From Breviolum minutum Mf 1.05b.01 (lineage: Eukaryota > Sar > Dinophyceae > Suessiales > Symbiodiniaceae): 64,000 nt of DNA. A model generated the notes under the pieces. The model was not told the DNA's origin. It ran no database searches and was given only the letters and a program-made list of their open reading frames with translations. A program made the position numbers and the translations under genes. The stretch lies in contig DF239936.1 of assembly GCA_000507305.1 (NCBI GenBank), positions 1 to 64,000 of the forward strand, in the 5' to 3' direction. Below, piece after piece: positions 34,303 to 45,767 of the stretch (position 1 is the stretch's first letter; every line of letters begins with the position of its first letter).

Positions 34303-34866
34303 GTGACATGTGTATTTCCTCCCTTCATTTTTTATTGGGGGGCCAAAGAGGCCCGCACCAACAACTTGCCTCGGCGGCTTCTTGCAATAAGGCAGCAGAA
34401 GGATCCTCTGCTGCAGCTGCCTGTTGGACAAGTCCCTATTAGGGAAGTGATCGAGAAAATCAGGTTCGGTTCAGGTGGTTTTTTCCTCAGTTTTAGTTGC
34501 AGTGATTTTTCTCCTGAAGGGGAAGGAAAAGCGCAAAGACAATACATCTTTGAAACCAGTAGCTGGTCCAGTCTTTCACTGCAAAACTCGGAACTTTTCA
34601 AAATATGTCTCTGGAGTTTACACCGTGCTGAACAATCATCCAAGAACAATCACCTTGCCTTCCACCAACCAACAAAACATTGGGTTTCAACCTGTTTTGA
34701 GATCATGAAAGACCCTCCAAGTGATCCAAACTCTTCAATCTACTGCGTGAATGCAGAAAATGCAAATGCCTCTATTGAAGAAAATTTGTTGGCAAACATT
34801 TCCACGAACGGCCTTTTAGCCTATAGCGTTGCAAACAGTCTCAAAAGAAGGTTAATTGAATGGTAA
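34303..34866 (+). CDS. Long open frame, 187 codons, unknown product
   Basis: This is one of the two longest uninterrupted frames not explained by repeats. It contains ARTNNLPRRLLAIRQQK, then LPVGQVPIREVIEKIR, and later DPPSDPNSSIYCVNAEN and ANISTNGLLAYSVANS, ending RLIEW before TAA. The middle part (34540-34705) is also open in a second plus frame reading PVAGPVFHCKTRNFSKY. Either two frameshifts or an intron with donor AAAATCAG|GTTCGG may be involved. The first 30 codons may be intronic, because an acceptor-like GGGGGCCAAAG lies at 34346. No domain was recognised. Confidence 0.42.
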   Translation: MTCVFPPFIFYWGAKEARTNNLPRRLLAIRQQKDPLLQLPVGQVPIREVIEKIRFGSGGFFLSFSCSDFSPEGEGKAQRQYIFETSSWSSLSLQNSELFKICLWSLHRAEQSSKNNHLAFHQPTKHWVSTCFEIMKDPPSDPNSSIYCVNAENANASIEENLLANISTNGLLAYSVANSLKRRLIEW

Positions 34867-35317
34867 ATCTTTGACAACACCCACCAACAAATCCGTGCTG
34901 AGAACCCTGGGGGTTAGGTCCCTGCCTATGATGAAGGGGTTTTAAGATACCCCAATCGCTCCCTTTCTGTTCGCAGCAGCTGGCAAAGATGGATGGGATC
35001 AACCCCCCAAAAAAACACCCGGAGGGTTCACCATTTTCACCCATGTAGAAGTTTCGAGGCCATATCATCCCTTTGAATAAGTGGTCAATAACCATGTTTA
35101 GTATTCGTCCCACTTCAGTGGGGTGCTGGTCTTGTTCGAAATCGCTTGGTTGACCCCCTTAACAAACTCAAATCTTCCCTTAAATGCAGTGTTTAGCTTG
35201 GTATTTCGGTCAGAGGTACTCAACCCTGACAAACGGCTTCCGGAAAAGAAACTTTCTTCAAACAACAACTGCCATTTTAACCAACATTTTTTCAGGACCT
35301 TTTTTTAGAGTCTGGCA

Positions 35318-35440
35318 ATGGCGAAACCCCACACCTGCAGGTTGGTGCCCAAGGCTGTGGCGAAGACTTGCTGCCTTGGAGTCAGATTTGGTTGGGAGAA
35401 AAAGATTCCAACAACTCCGGGGAGGGCAGAAAAAGCTGGT
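35318..35440 (+). CDS. Basic exon-like segment
   Basis: The frame reads MAKPHTCRLVPKAVAKTC, then GVRFGWEKKIPTTPGRAEK, before running into a T-rich stretch. It has coding-like third positions and net positive charge. A second plus frame (QVGAQGCGEDLLPWSQ) is also open. No family is recognised. Confidence 0.25.
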
Positions 35441-35634
35441 TTTTTTTTGTCCATTTTTCTGATTTTCCCAAATTTTATTTTGATGGGGAACAAGATCCTC
35501 AACCTTTTTTTCCGGGCAAACGTTGTCCTTTTTTTTTCATTTTTTTAAAAAAAAGATACCTTCAGTCATCTGGGGTTGTTGGAAGGTTTTGAGAGGGATT
35601 CATCAAGCAAAATCAAGCAAAACCAATCAAAACT

Positions 35635-35778
35635 ATGGCAATGGCACATCGTTTTGCCGGGGGCCCGCTGTTGATTGCGGCTTCAGGTGCGCCCTGTGGA
35701 TTGCGAGCATCTCTCCAATCCCATGCTCGAGCTGACCGTGTAGCAGCTCCACCGCTTAGCCCTCGAAACGTCCATTAA
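35635..35778 (+). CDS. GC-rich small ORF, 47 residues
   Basis: An ATG at 35635 gives MAMAHRFAGGPLLIAASG, then APCGLRASLQSHARADR and VAAPPLSPRNVH, before TAA. Ala, Arg and Leu enrichment with few acidic residues resembles an organelle-targeting presequence, but the frame stops without a mature domain. It could be a first exon read past its donor. It sits in a 250-base GC-rich island (35640-35880) unlike its surroundings, which may instead be a structural RNA or regulatory sequence. Confidence 0.25.
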   Translation: MAMAHRFAGGPLLIAASGAPCGLRASLQSHARADRVAAPPLSPRNVH

Positions 35779-36676
35779 AGTCACGGTTATATCGTCACCA
35801 GCGGCTAGGTGGGGCTAGCGCCTTTATTGGTGTCCGTTGGCACAACCAACACGCGTCTTGCGTGACCTTGTGGGGTCTTACACTATAGAAATAATGCCCT
35901 CATTCAATTGCAAGTACAGCCAGGTATGTCTACTTACTCACCTCTTTTTACTGTAGATAGTTGTTTTCTGATCGTGCCATTGTGGCTCATACACAACAAC
36001 AAAAAGCGAGACTTTGCTACGAATCGTTGGAAAACAACAGCGAAACGGAACCAAAATGCATCAGAAGCAAAAATCACTGCATTTCAAACAATTCCAGAAG
36101 AACATACATCTGCCCAAATTAAAATGTTTCACCAACCTAGATTTCCTGAAATAAGGGGTCCCATTTCTCTTCCATCCTGGGCAGTATAATCCCCTATATA
36201 CCCTAAACAACCACACCTTTTTTCATGGCTCAATTGAATTCCATATTTCAACCTCCAAATTCCTGAAATGTTGCGTGGAAACCCTTGCAGTTTCAATCTA
36301 TACGAAAAACATATGCTTCTCAAATTGGATCATCATTTAACCCCCAATATGTTTTGGTAGTTAGAAATCCAAAAAGAAGCCACCTACTACATCTATCTTC
36401 ACAATAGATTTTTTTTCTTGGGATCTATGGTGAACCATCTTCATATCACCTGGTTTTGGGGGACCTTTCCTTCCCGTAAAAAGAACATTTTTTGTGAGTT
36501 CAAAAAACCACCTCCCTTCCCGTTGAACCCGTCGTTTTGGGGAAGCCAAGCTCGGAAGAAGTGGAATCACCCAACTTCTCAATCTTTCCAGCAAAGCCTC
36601 GGGGGGAAAAAACTGTGACACACTTTCCACGGGGATCATGAGATTAGATAGTGTACCCCTGGGATCCCAAAGACTA

Positions 36677-36766
36677 CCCTCCAGGGAATTAACATATCCC
36701 ACCTTGGGAAAAGGAAAATCATCTTCAAAAGTGAATTTTGATGGGATATGTTAGTTCCCTGAAGGG
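36677..36766. mobile_element. Introner-like element E2
   Basis: CCCTCCAGGGAATTAACATATCCC and TGGGATATGTTAGTTCCCTGAAGGG form a long imperfect hairpin. No flanking exon was assigned. Confidence 0.7.
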
Positions 36767-38795
36767 TATTTTGATTTTCCCGTAAAGACCATTAATTACT
36801 CTACTAAGCCTAAGCATTTTCAACTAACAAATCGAGGGTAGACAGTTATGGACTTACAGTCTTGGACTTCCAGGGTACCCATTTTGGGAGAAACATTGAA
36901 CCAGCGGCAAATGTACCGGAAATTTCAGGGATTTGATTTTTCATATAATTTTTCGGGGATTTCCCTATAACAAAAACACAGTGCATGGTTGGGGTTGATG
37001 TCACATAATGACCCCAATGCACAATGGGGACCATTGGCGGGTCAAAAAATCGCCGGGATGGGCTCCGTTGGGTGTTTGTGATATATGCGATACTTGTTAA
37101 CATTTCATGAAATGGTTCTGAAAAAAAGGCTAGGCCTGGATTATGGTAATGGATTTTTTATTGGGGAGGTCTCGAAAAAAATTATGAAAATGATGAACTC
37201 ACAAAACCAGACAGGACCCATGTGACTTTGGTCCAAAGCACCAATAGAACTCTGGGAAAAGGGCCCGAATCTAAGAGCAAAAATCCAAGCACAAAGATGG
37301 GGAGAAAAGTTTCATTGGATTTTTGAATATGGAACACCAATGAAAATACGATAAAATACGCCCCTTGATACGGGAACCTCCCCCGCCTTTTTTTAGCAGA
37401 AGAAACTCCTCGTAAAAATATGAACAGATCCTTGGCTCTGAATTACTCCCGTTCATATCATGAGATGGCTGCTTGTGAGGACCGGAAATGTATGATGCTA
37501 AAACTCCCTCACAGTAAGTTACTATATCATTACAACATGGGCCCCCGGTCATCAGTTATAAATTGTAGTGAAATACCACTATAAGTCTAGGGGTAGAAGC
37601 CCAGTGAAACCCGTTTATAAACTTTAAAAGGCCATTTATAGGGGTTGTAACTACCCCATTTATAACTGGTAGGGGCCCTGCTTGTGTATGAGGCAACCAA
37701 ATTTTGACCTTTATAGGCCTATCAGCTGCCAAGCTGGGGCCACGGACTGGCTGCCACATCTCCCTGCTGAAATGAGATGAATGATGTGCTTAGGAAGCAA
37801 TCAGGGCATTCCCGAAAACTTTATAACTGGAACCTGAAAATCACCGAATCTTGAAATGGAAAATCTTCCGAACCTCCAAGTTGTCTGTTCCATATCAGTT
37901 TTTGGGGGTGTTAGCTCTTTAGCTTGCTTTCAAGCACTAGTTGGTCAACGTTTTTTTGAAGGCATTTCTAGCCTTTGAAAAACCTTCCACCATGTAGCTG
38001 TAATCACAACATCAGGTCTCAACATTAGGGATCCCTGTACATTAGCAATCCCTAACAATCCACAGCCCTCCGTAGGTTTGATGCTCTCAATCCCAGCATT
38101 GGATTAGATTGGGGAAATCCCGTTATAGGACATCCCTGGATCCTTAGGGAGACTCAAACATCTCACCCGATGTGTCACAAGATCTTCTATGAAAAAAGTC
38201 CGGTGTGGCAGAGTTTTGTCACCTCTCAGTCGTTTTCAACCACGGGACATGCATCATTAGCTACCCCGTGATTTTGAGGATTCTGGGATTCTTTAGCTCC
38301 TCATTGAGCAACGGAAAATACATCAACATCCCTGGCTCCAAATCGCTCTCCCAATATCACAGTGTAGCCAAAACGGCGGTAACTTGGTTGAATTTATGAC
38401 CTGCGTCGGAAGATTCCTGAGGTAAGGGTTGCAGGAATCTTCCCCGGATCGAATTCCCTGAAAGAAAAGGGATGATTTCTTCCATCAACACTAGTAGAAA
38501 GGCTGTCTTAAGGATATACGAGCTCGCATTCTTACCAAACATTTGGAGCTTCCATTGAAAGTCCTACACCAACACACCTACATTAGGCAAGCAAGCACCG
38601 TACAATACCTAAAGTTTGATTGGAGATTTTTTTGGTTGGGTTGTTTTTTTCTGCTACATTTTTGAATGATCGGAACGTCCCAGCCTGGTCCTGAAACACC
38701 CCTCTTGAGCGTGCCAGAATCTAGAATCTAGATAAAGCAAACCATCATACTTCACAAAAAACCTGAATTTTTGTTGGGAAACCTTTTTTGCCCCT

Positions 38796-38882
38796 TGACA
38801 TCCAAATATCTCCTGAGAAGGTGTATGGGTATGTTTTTTGGGGTCCAAATACCTTCTCAAGAGGTCTTTTGGATGTCCAGGC
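38796..38882. mobile_element. P-family element
   Basis: TTGACATCCAAATATCTCC and GGTCTTTTGGATGTCCAGG with inner GAGAAGGTGT and ATACCTTCTC. A related copy is 23437-23516, which supplies the donor side of exon 23652-23485. Confidence 0.6.
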
Positions 38883-39136
38883 TTTTGTGTTTTTCTTTTT
38901 GATTGTTCTGTTGCTCTTCCCTTGACATATTATGTTCTCAAATAGAGGCTCCAAAATGAAAAATTTGGAGCCTTCACTCGTAGTTTTTTTGTGGTGATCC
39001 TTTCCAGTTCAACGGGATAACCGGGACAACCCTAAAAAGGCCCACCTGGTCGCTATTGGTGCGCAGTTGGAAGTTCACATTCACCTCGAAGTTGGCCTCG
39101 GAGGTCCAACAGTGGCCCGAGAACAAGCCAGGATTC

Positions 39137-39245
39137 CTAGCTGGTGGTTGAACCAACCCATCTGGAAAAATATGAGTCAAAATGGGTTCATCTTCCCCAA
39201 TTTTCGGGATGAACATAAAAAATATTTGTTCAACCACCACCCAGA
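39137..39245. mobile_element. Introner-like element C2
   Basis: CTAGCTGGTGGTTGAACC and GTTCAACCACCACCCAG termini, core AAAATGGGTTCATCTTCCCC. Confidence 0.75.
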
Positions 39246-40000
39246 AGATTTTATAGGGATTTTCTCTACTAAATGTATGTATATAATCCTGGTGGTGACT
39301 GTTGGGTACAAAATGGGATCATTTCCTGTAGATGGCCGCAAATAAGGTAACTGCGGTGAAATATCACCTACTTCGTAGGGTGAAATGACTGCATTTATAG
39401 GGCTGAAATAAAACTACTTATAACTGGTACAGTTCTACTTTGTGGAATCACTCAATGTATGGCCTACCAAAACTGGATAGTTGAAAGGGGGCCAATGTAG
39501 GTAAGGACATCCATAAATTGAGTGTTTGCGATATGGAATCTCAACAAATAACATGGTATAGACTCTATAGACTCAGACTCCCTGAAACCAATATTTTGGT
39601 CCCTAAAAATGGTGGTTGACAGACTACTTTCCTTTTGGGAATGTCAAAACTAACCTGGCACCAAATTCAATGCGTCCAAATCATCTTTCTCTACCCTTTA
39701 GAGGGAGGTGCAAGGCTAGCCTTTCTTTGGAAAGTAAATAGAGTGATGCATGCGCAATTTCATTTGAATATCATATCATTCAAATGTAGGTGCCCCATCC
39801 ATCTATATTTATAATCACTACATATATTTTGATACATCTATTCAGATTCAATTTCTTCTCAGTGTCAACCCATCTATCCATCAAGATATCTTTCTACCTG
39901 TCTATCTATTCATTTCTCAAACAATGCATTCTGTTGAACCTCAATCTTGAGACTAGCCCAAGCATCCAGTGTTGTGGGAAAAACATTGTGTTCCACAGGG

Positions 40001-40100
40001 GTGTTTCCGAAAATGGTGGTACCCCCAAATCATCCAATTTAATAGGGATTTCCATCATAAATCATCCATTTTGGGGTACTCCTGTTTTTGGAAACACCCA
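40001..40100. mobile_element. L-family element, copy 1
   Basis: GTGTTTCCGAAAATGG and TTTTTGGAAACACCC termini, with inner arms AAATCATCCAATTT and AAATCATCCATTTTGGGG. Confidence 0.8.
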
Positions 40101-40683
40101 TATTTTCTCATAAACACCTGGACCTGGATCATGATCTAAAGTCTTCATAGCACCCCCTAATAATCTTGCCCTTAATTTGGGCAGCTTAAAGAATCTTTCA
40201 CAAAGCAGAAGATGAAAATGATTTGGCTGGACATTTTCCCTTGAGGACTACATCAACCATCCGAAAAAAGGAGGTGGACGATGTCGCAAAATGGTGTTCT
40301 GGAAACCCACTGAGTTTCCACACGTTCAAACGTCGGCCAGTGCTGGTCTTAGTGCAAATCGGACGCTTCATCTTTTGAACGTTTGAATGTTTGGTTCCAA
40401 AAATCAAGTTATTTCTTGAAGGACCAAGATAAATTCACGTTGGCATTTTTTTGAAGTCTTCCTAATCACCTTCAGCTGTTGCCGTTCCATGATTTTTGTT
40501 AAAAAGCTGCAGGGTTGATCTAGATACAGTTGATTCGACTGATTAGGGTTCTTTGCTGGTTGGTGCGAACCACCCCGAGTTGTTGCAAAACCTTTGCTCA
40601 AACCATTTGGTAGAAAAAATGGTCTCCAATTGCTCACGACTGCTCATCACTAAGCACCAGCCAGCTCAGGTTTTTGTTGGGCT

Positions 40684-41385
40684 TCATACTGTTGATACTT
40701 CAGAAACCCAACTCAGTAGCAGCTTCATCAAAATGACCTGGATTGACTCCCCAAAATGGTTGGGTTTCTTTGGGTGAACCCTGAAACGACCATCATCATG
40801 GACCGGTCTCCAGGTGCCCCTGCAGCAGCCACGGACTCCAAGACTTGGATGAAGAGGATGATGATATCCTGAAAAAATAACGGCTTGAACCGAAACATGT
40901 TCCCTTTTGAAGGAGGACATACATCTACAAACCATCGGATTCTTTTTTTTTTTGGGGGGTTCCATGTTATTTTTTTCTTTTGGGGGTGGAACGGCATTAT
41001 TAGAACACCTTTGTGCAGCAAAGTTGGGAAGTTGAATACTGCATGCATCAGCATGCTCTGCAGAAAGAATGCCTCTCATTGGAGTAACTCGGTTTGCCAT
41101 GCATATGTTGCATCTTTCCAGCTTCAGCCAAAAACACACTGAACCGTTCATGTTGGTTGGAATCAATATAGATCTAAAAATGATTGCTAACCAATTTTTC
41201 AGTGGATGATCATACACCTCCAGTAAAAAATCCAAACGACATCCTAGTTGGCTGTTCACAGATCGACTGAAAGCCATATGGCCATATGGTAGAATTGCAA
41301 CCAATTGTTGGTTGCATAGTGGCAGCACCCATTGTATGTGAGACACAAGATCATTGTGTAAATCTGACAGTTCAACTTGGCACAA
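40684..41385 (-). CDS. Long open frame, 233 codons, probably two or more exons
   Basis: The longest non-repeat frame in the window. The N-terminal part is strongly coding-like (CQVELSDLHNDLVSHIQW, LPLCNQQLVAILPYGH, FSRSVNSQLGCRLDFLLE) and reaches a donor CTGGAG|GTGTAT at about 41218. The middle contains homopolymer-derived Pro/Lys/Asn and is probably intron. A good acceptor (GTTATTTTTTCAG, about 40871) opens DIIILFIQVLESVAAAG in another frame, so the real gene likely has exons 41400-41219 and 40870-40790 rather than one frame. The last residues fall in an A-family terminal repeat (40683-40705). Function unknown. Confidence 0.38.
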   Translation of the reverse strand: MCQVELSDLHNDLVSHIQWVLPLCNQQLVAILPYGHMAFSRSVNSQLGCRLDFLLEVYDHPLKNWLAIIFRSILIPTNMNGSVCFWLKLERCNICMANRVTPMRGILSAEHADACSIQLPNFAAQRCSNNAVPPPKEKNNMEPPKKKKNPMVCRCMSSFKREHVSVQAVIFSGYHHPLHPSLGVRGCCRGTWRPVHDDGRFRVHPKKPNHFGESIQVILMKLLLSWVSEVSTV

Positions 41386-41659
41386 CGTTTTGAAATAAAT
41401 TCCGGATGAAACATGCTTTCATCTTCAAACATTCCAGCAAGCCTTTAACAAAAAGAAGAACCTCAATCTCTCAATTCCCCACCCCTTCGAACAAAAAAAA
41501 CACAGATCCAGGGAAAATCGGCAAGTTGCCTCAAATCTTTCGTATCATTCCTTAACTTGAATCTGTCGGGAATTTTGGGAAAATTGCCTTACCAAAAAAA
41601 AAACACATTTGGGGGGAATTCCCTATCGGCCATGGTTTTGGTTGCCATGAAATTTGCTA

Positions 41660-41820
41660 ACAAAAACAAGAACAAGAACAAGAACAAGAGCAAGAACAAC
41701 AACAACAAGAACAAGAACAAGAACAAGAACAACAACAACACGAACAAGAACAAGAACAAGAACAAGAACAAGAACAAGAACAAGAACAACAAGAACAACA
41801 AGAACAACAAGAACAACAAG

Positions 41821-41852
<32 letters not shown>

Positions 41853-41859
41853 GAATTAG

Positions 41860-41894
<35 letters not shown>

Positions 41895-42020
41895 GAATTA
41901 GAACAACAACAAGAACAATAACAACAACAAGAACAATAACAATAACAAGAACGAGAACAATAACAAGAAGAACAATAACAATGACACGAACAAGAACAAT
42001 AACAATGACACGAACAAGAA
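41660..42020. repeat. AACAAG/AACAAC hexanucleotide array
   Basis: GAACAA units with CAACAA variants continue for about 360 bases, degrading at the 3' side to AACAATAAC and ACACGAAC. Poly-Asn/Lys and Thr/Arg frames through it are repeat artefacts. Confidence 0.9.
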
Positions 42021-42274
42021 CAATAACAACCACACCAACATCATCCAACATAACTACAACCATCCCTCAAACAACAAATATCAACCCTCAATCATATCAA
42101 TTCCCCGTTGTTCACGCAAACAAACATCACCCACAAAGCATCCCCCCTCAGCACCTTTTGAACAGTTGACAATGAAGGTTAATCGAGACTCCCTTCATTA
42201 ACAAAAATGAACAGATTTTTTGCCCACTTTTGTTTGACGTTTGACACCCTTCCCCAAACCATCCCCCCCCATGG

Positions 42275-42366
42275 GACCTCTTGATTGGCTACTCCCAAGC
42301 TAGCTGCCAAAGTTGCAGCATAAGCTCGTTTGGTGGAAGGCGAATCCATGGCAGCCTGTCTTTGAG
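42275..42366 (-). CDS. Exon-like segment
   Basis: After CTCAAAG the minus strand reads QAAMDSPSTKRAYAATL, then AASLGVANQEVP, before a CCCATGGGGG stretch. Alanine-rich and coding-like, on the same strand as its neighbours. The phase cannot be tied to 42898-43424. Confidence 0.3.
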
Positions 42367-42430
42367 TCAACCCGGCAGGTTTTCTACGTAAAAAAATGGT
42401 GTTGTTGCGACTTGGGATGGTAGATATATG

Positions 42431-42536
42431 GCTGTTTCCGAAAATAGGGGGTAGCCCTTAAATCATCCATTTTAAGAAGGTTTTCCAGTAAAAAAAACCA
42501 TCCATTTTGGGGTACCCCTATTTTTGGAAACACCCA
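42431..42536. mobile_element. L-family element, copy 2
   Basis: GCTGTTTCCGAAAATAGGGG and CCCCTATTTTTGGAAACACCC, with inner AAATCATCCATTTT repeated. Strong hairpin. Confidence 0.8.
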
Positions 42537-42824
42537 TATATATATATATCATAAGTTCACATGTCTACACCTTGGATGTTTTTTTGGTTGTTGTAAAAAA
42601 AAAGAAGGACGACGAGGTCTCCAGGTGACCTCAGCAACTTGAAAAAAAGGAACAAAAAAAACCCATTACAGAACACCCCACCACTGTTCCTCTGACAATA
42701 AAAACCCTCACACCGAGATCAGATCATCCCATATCATTTTCCATGTTTTTTTTCTTTTTCCGGATCCATCGGACAATTTTTTGCACAACGACTCACTTTG
42801 ATGTCCAAGGAAGTTAGCAAAAAC

Positions 42825-42897
42825 GTTAGGATCAGTAGGTTATAACCTTAATATATCCCATTTATAAGTAGGTGGAAACTAACCCATTGATCCTAAC
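42825..42897 (-). mobile_element. Inverted-repeat element at an exon donor
   Basis: GTTAGGATCAATGGGTTAG and ATAACCTACTGATCCTAAC (minus strand) face each other. The first base is the donor of exon 43026-42898; the acceptor lies outside the element. Confidence 0.7.
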
Positions 42898-43424
42898 CAT
42901 TGATCCATCCACTTCCTGGCCGGGATATCCAAGCACTTTTCCGGGATCCGCCTGCAAATCTTCTTGCGTTGCACCTTGGATCACTGGCAATGCAAAAGCC
43001 ACGGCGGATTCCACCACCTGCACAGCCTGTTCGACAGTCGCGAAAAATAGGTGCCCCAACAAAAAGAGGGGATGAAAAACCTTAGGTTTAACAGTTCAGA
43101 CAACAAAAAAGTGGTAAAACAGTTTTTTTGGGGTGTACAGTCATTAATATCATGGTTGGTGGCTTCCATTATGTCTTTGTCATGAGTCGACCCGGGGTTA
43201 CCTGACACAAATCAAGTTTTCCGCCAAACAAAATTCGGAATACTGCCGGCAAAATTGGAAACACACATCTATCTATCATCTATCCATAATCTTTTCGCCG
43301 CCACCTCAAAAAAAAGCCACCAAGATTTTTCCTACAATTTTTCTCAAGCTCACTCCCCTTTCACCACTAGCCCACGCCTGTTGCACTTGTCCTTCCTGTA
43401 CCACAGGAGTACATGCACTGACAT
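42898..43424 (-). CDS. Two phase-matched exons flanked by an introner
   Basis: Exon 43424-43354 (acceptor GTATTGCTGACAG) reads VSACTPVVQEGQVQQAW, then ASGERG, and ends at a GTGAGC donor. Exon 43026-42898 (acceptor GACTGTCGAACAG) continues in phase 0 for exactly 43 codons: AVQVVESAVAFALPVIQG, then ATQEDLQADPGKVLGYP. It ends at CAATG|GTTAGG. That donor is the first base of a 73-base inverted-repeat element (42825-42897) with termini GTTAGGATCAATGGG and its complement. Function unknown; the glycine/proline-containing segment suggests a loop-rich region. Confidence 0.48.
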
Positions 43425-43609
43425 CTGTCAGCAATACACCAGCCTCACAAGTGATACCTCAGCGGTGATGCTTTTTGAGGAGAACCGGGTGGACTTGGAA
43501 AAGGTCAAAATGAAGAAATATGAGATTTTTTCTCAAACCTGTCATGAGTTCTTACTCCAGTATAGGGGCTTTGTTTTGTGTGTTGGAAGAGAAACTTGGC
43601 TCTAAAAAA

Positions 43610-44750
43610 AATCATTGAACTTCACCCTTGAGCCTTTGAAATCAAATAACACAATCTGGAAACCTTCAAAGCAAAGTGCTCCTCAGGGGCAAGTTTTGAA
43701 TGAATTGGATGCCACACAGCTCTAACTTATAGATAGCTAAGTTGGTACAAATTCTACATAGCTCGCCTTACAGTAGTCTTTCAAATCCCAAAACGTTCTT
43801 CAAGCACTTGTAGTAGTAATAGGCATCACAGGTCATTTTCAACCAGGTTGTTTCCAGTTGATTATCCTGCCGCCTGACGCAGAAGTACTTTTTGAAGCCA
43901 TTTTGGTCCGCTGCATTCCCAAATCCTCGTTGAAAAAACACCGCATACCTGCCCAGTCCTCAAAAGCACCCAATCAAATTGCGACCCTTTTGCTCACTGC
44001 TAATGTCAACCAGCTCATTTACTCATGACTTAGCCATGCATCAGCCAGATACATCTTTGTATATATTTATATATGTATACAATTTACATATCCGTCATTC
44101 AGTGTAATCACATACAGTAGTTTGTAATATATGAATATGTCTTAATCAAAAACTCATATCTAACATGAGTCCTTTGTGTTTTAACTTCAACCTATTTCTT
44201 TGGGTCCCTCCCGACCTCCAAAAAAGACATCACCATCGACTCATCGACCTTTAAAGCAATCCACCTCACTAAGGGTCAAGTCACTAATATCACCCGCATA
44301 GCTTTGGTCAAAGGTAGCACAGTCTAAGGTGGTAGATCCAAAACCTCGACCGATAGTGACCGGTGTCATGGGAATCTAAGGGTAGAGGATTCCTCCCAAT
44401 GCCACCGTTTCCACCAGATTTGATAAGGCCGCCTATGAAAGGGAATTATGAAAGGGACCATGATGGGCTGCATAACCCTTGAATAAGGCCGGCTATTTCT
44501 TGCCGGAGGGTTGGGAAGCCTCTGGTGTCGTGTTCGTTGTTGGAGTGATGTTTCTATCGGTTGGGAAGCTTGAGGGGATTAGCTGAGAGAAATATACTCA
44601 TCTTTTTTTCTGGGTTGGAATGTTGTTGAGAGGTCAAAAATTGTGTGAAAAAAATATGAGGATATAACATGTTCATGTATTGTAAATGAGTGTTTTTAAC
44701 TTGGTTTATCTGGAAACAGAACATGAGTCAAAAGTCGTCGGATTATGGAT
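43610..44750. other. No gene recognised
   Basis: AT-rich with a TATA-rich stretch at 44050-44160 and a decayed M-like element near 44365-44420. No exon-like frame was accepted. Confidence 0.45.
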
Positions 44751-44985
44751 TTTCACTTGGTCAAGTGAGTAGATTCTGGAATCATCAAATCTAAACTTAA
44801 GTAGGTCCGACGGTGCTTGTCTGCCACAACACAAAAATATACGAAGTCAAGAGTGGGATATGTCTTCCCAACGGATGTTTGTGGTGTCACGAACGTTTGA
44901 AACTTACAATTTGGGGATGCTTTAAACAGTGACCACTGAAATGCTATCATGGGAATTCCAGCATTTCTACCACCCCAAAAGTTTT

Positions 44986-45093
44986 CTAGTTGGTGGTTGA
45001 GCCAGCCATTTGAAAAAATATGATTGTCAAATTGGAGCATTTTCCCCAGGGATCGGGGTGAAAATAAAAAATATTTGAGTTGCCACCAGCTAG
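44986..45093. mobile_element. Introner-like element C3
   Basis: CTAGTTGGTGGTTGAG and TTGCCACCAGCTAG termini, core AAATTGGAGCATTTTCCCC. A 188-codon minus-strand frame runs straight through it, so that frame is not accepted as a gene. Confidence 0.75.
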
Positions 45094-45767
45094 TTCTGAA
45101 AGATAGTATCAAATACCATTCTAAGGAGACACCTACATTGAAATGGCTCCTGACATAACCCTCAAAGCGGAGCCCTACCGAGCATAAGGGTTGATAAGTG
45201 CACATTTTCACCGCCATCTTGTAACCTAAGGAGGCCGTACTAAGCCCGTATTTCTGGTGGGTGCAGCTTTGAGGGGAGGAGCGATAGGATTCCCATGATA
45301 GTAGTTGTCCAGGAGACACCTACAACAACTAGGCTACTTCCACTGAACTAGCTGTAAAATAATTGGTCAAATGTCTGGAAATTGAGGGTAATTACTATCC
45401 ACACCTATCTTTTTCAAGTCGAGTGTTGTAAGTCAAAGTGAACCACTAGTAGTTTAAGTACAAAAGTCTTTCCACCAGATCTGTTGGGGCCTCTTTTTTG
45501 GGGATTGGGTTACTTGGATTTTTGCTTGCGATGCTTAGAAAAAGCCAAACAGATCAAACAAACATCTCCCAAATGCTGCTTTGATGGCGGTAAACCCCAT
45601 GGTACAATCCGTAAAAGAATCACCTGAAAAACACATCCAAAAATAATTGGATACTAGGACCCTTCTTAGGGGACATATAAGAATCTTATCAAAACACATC
45701 ACTTCGGGCAAAATCCAAGGTGGTCAACCTCCTTTTCACCACCAGCGCCACTTTGAGATCCCTGAAC

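Larger units (their letters stand above)
36780..40000. other. Element-rich stretch without confident genes
   Basis: Apart from H, T, C2 and P copies, only short frames below 100 codons with no decisive splice sites were seen. Confidence 0.45.

Noticed and set aside
36361..36702. 113-codon minus-strand frame
   Set aside because: Overlaps element E2 and lacks convincing splice sites.
40540..40700. Possible reverse transcriptase or retrotransposon companion of the methyltransferase
   Set aside because: No reverse transcriptase, integrase or RNase H motif could be read within several kilobases on either strand, so retrotransposon carriage is not supported here.
41557..42169. Asn/Lys and Thr/Arg frames
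   Set aside because: Translations of the AACAAG hexamer array.
44753..45319. 188-codon minus-strand frame
   Set aside because: It reads straight through introner C3 (44986-45093) and neighbouring element-like sequence. Part (44980-44760) could be an exon, but no consistent splice model was found.
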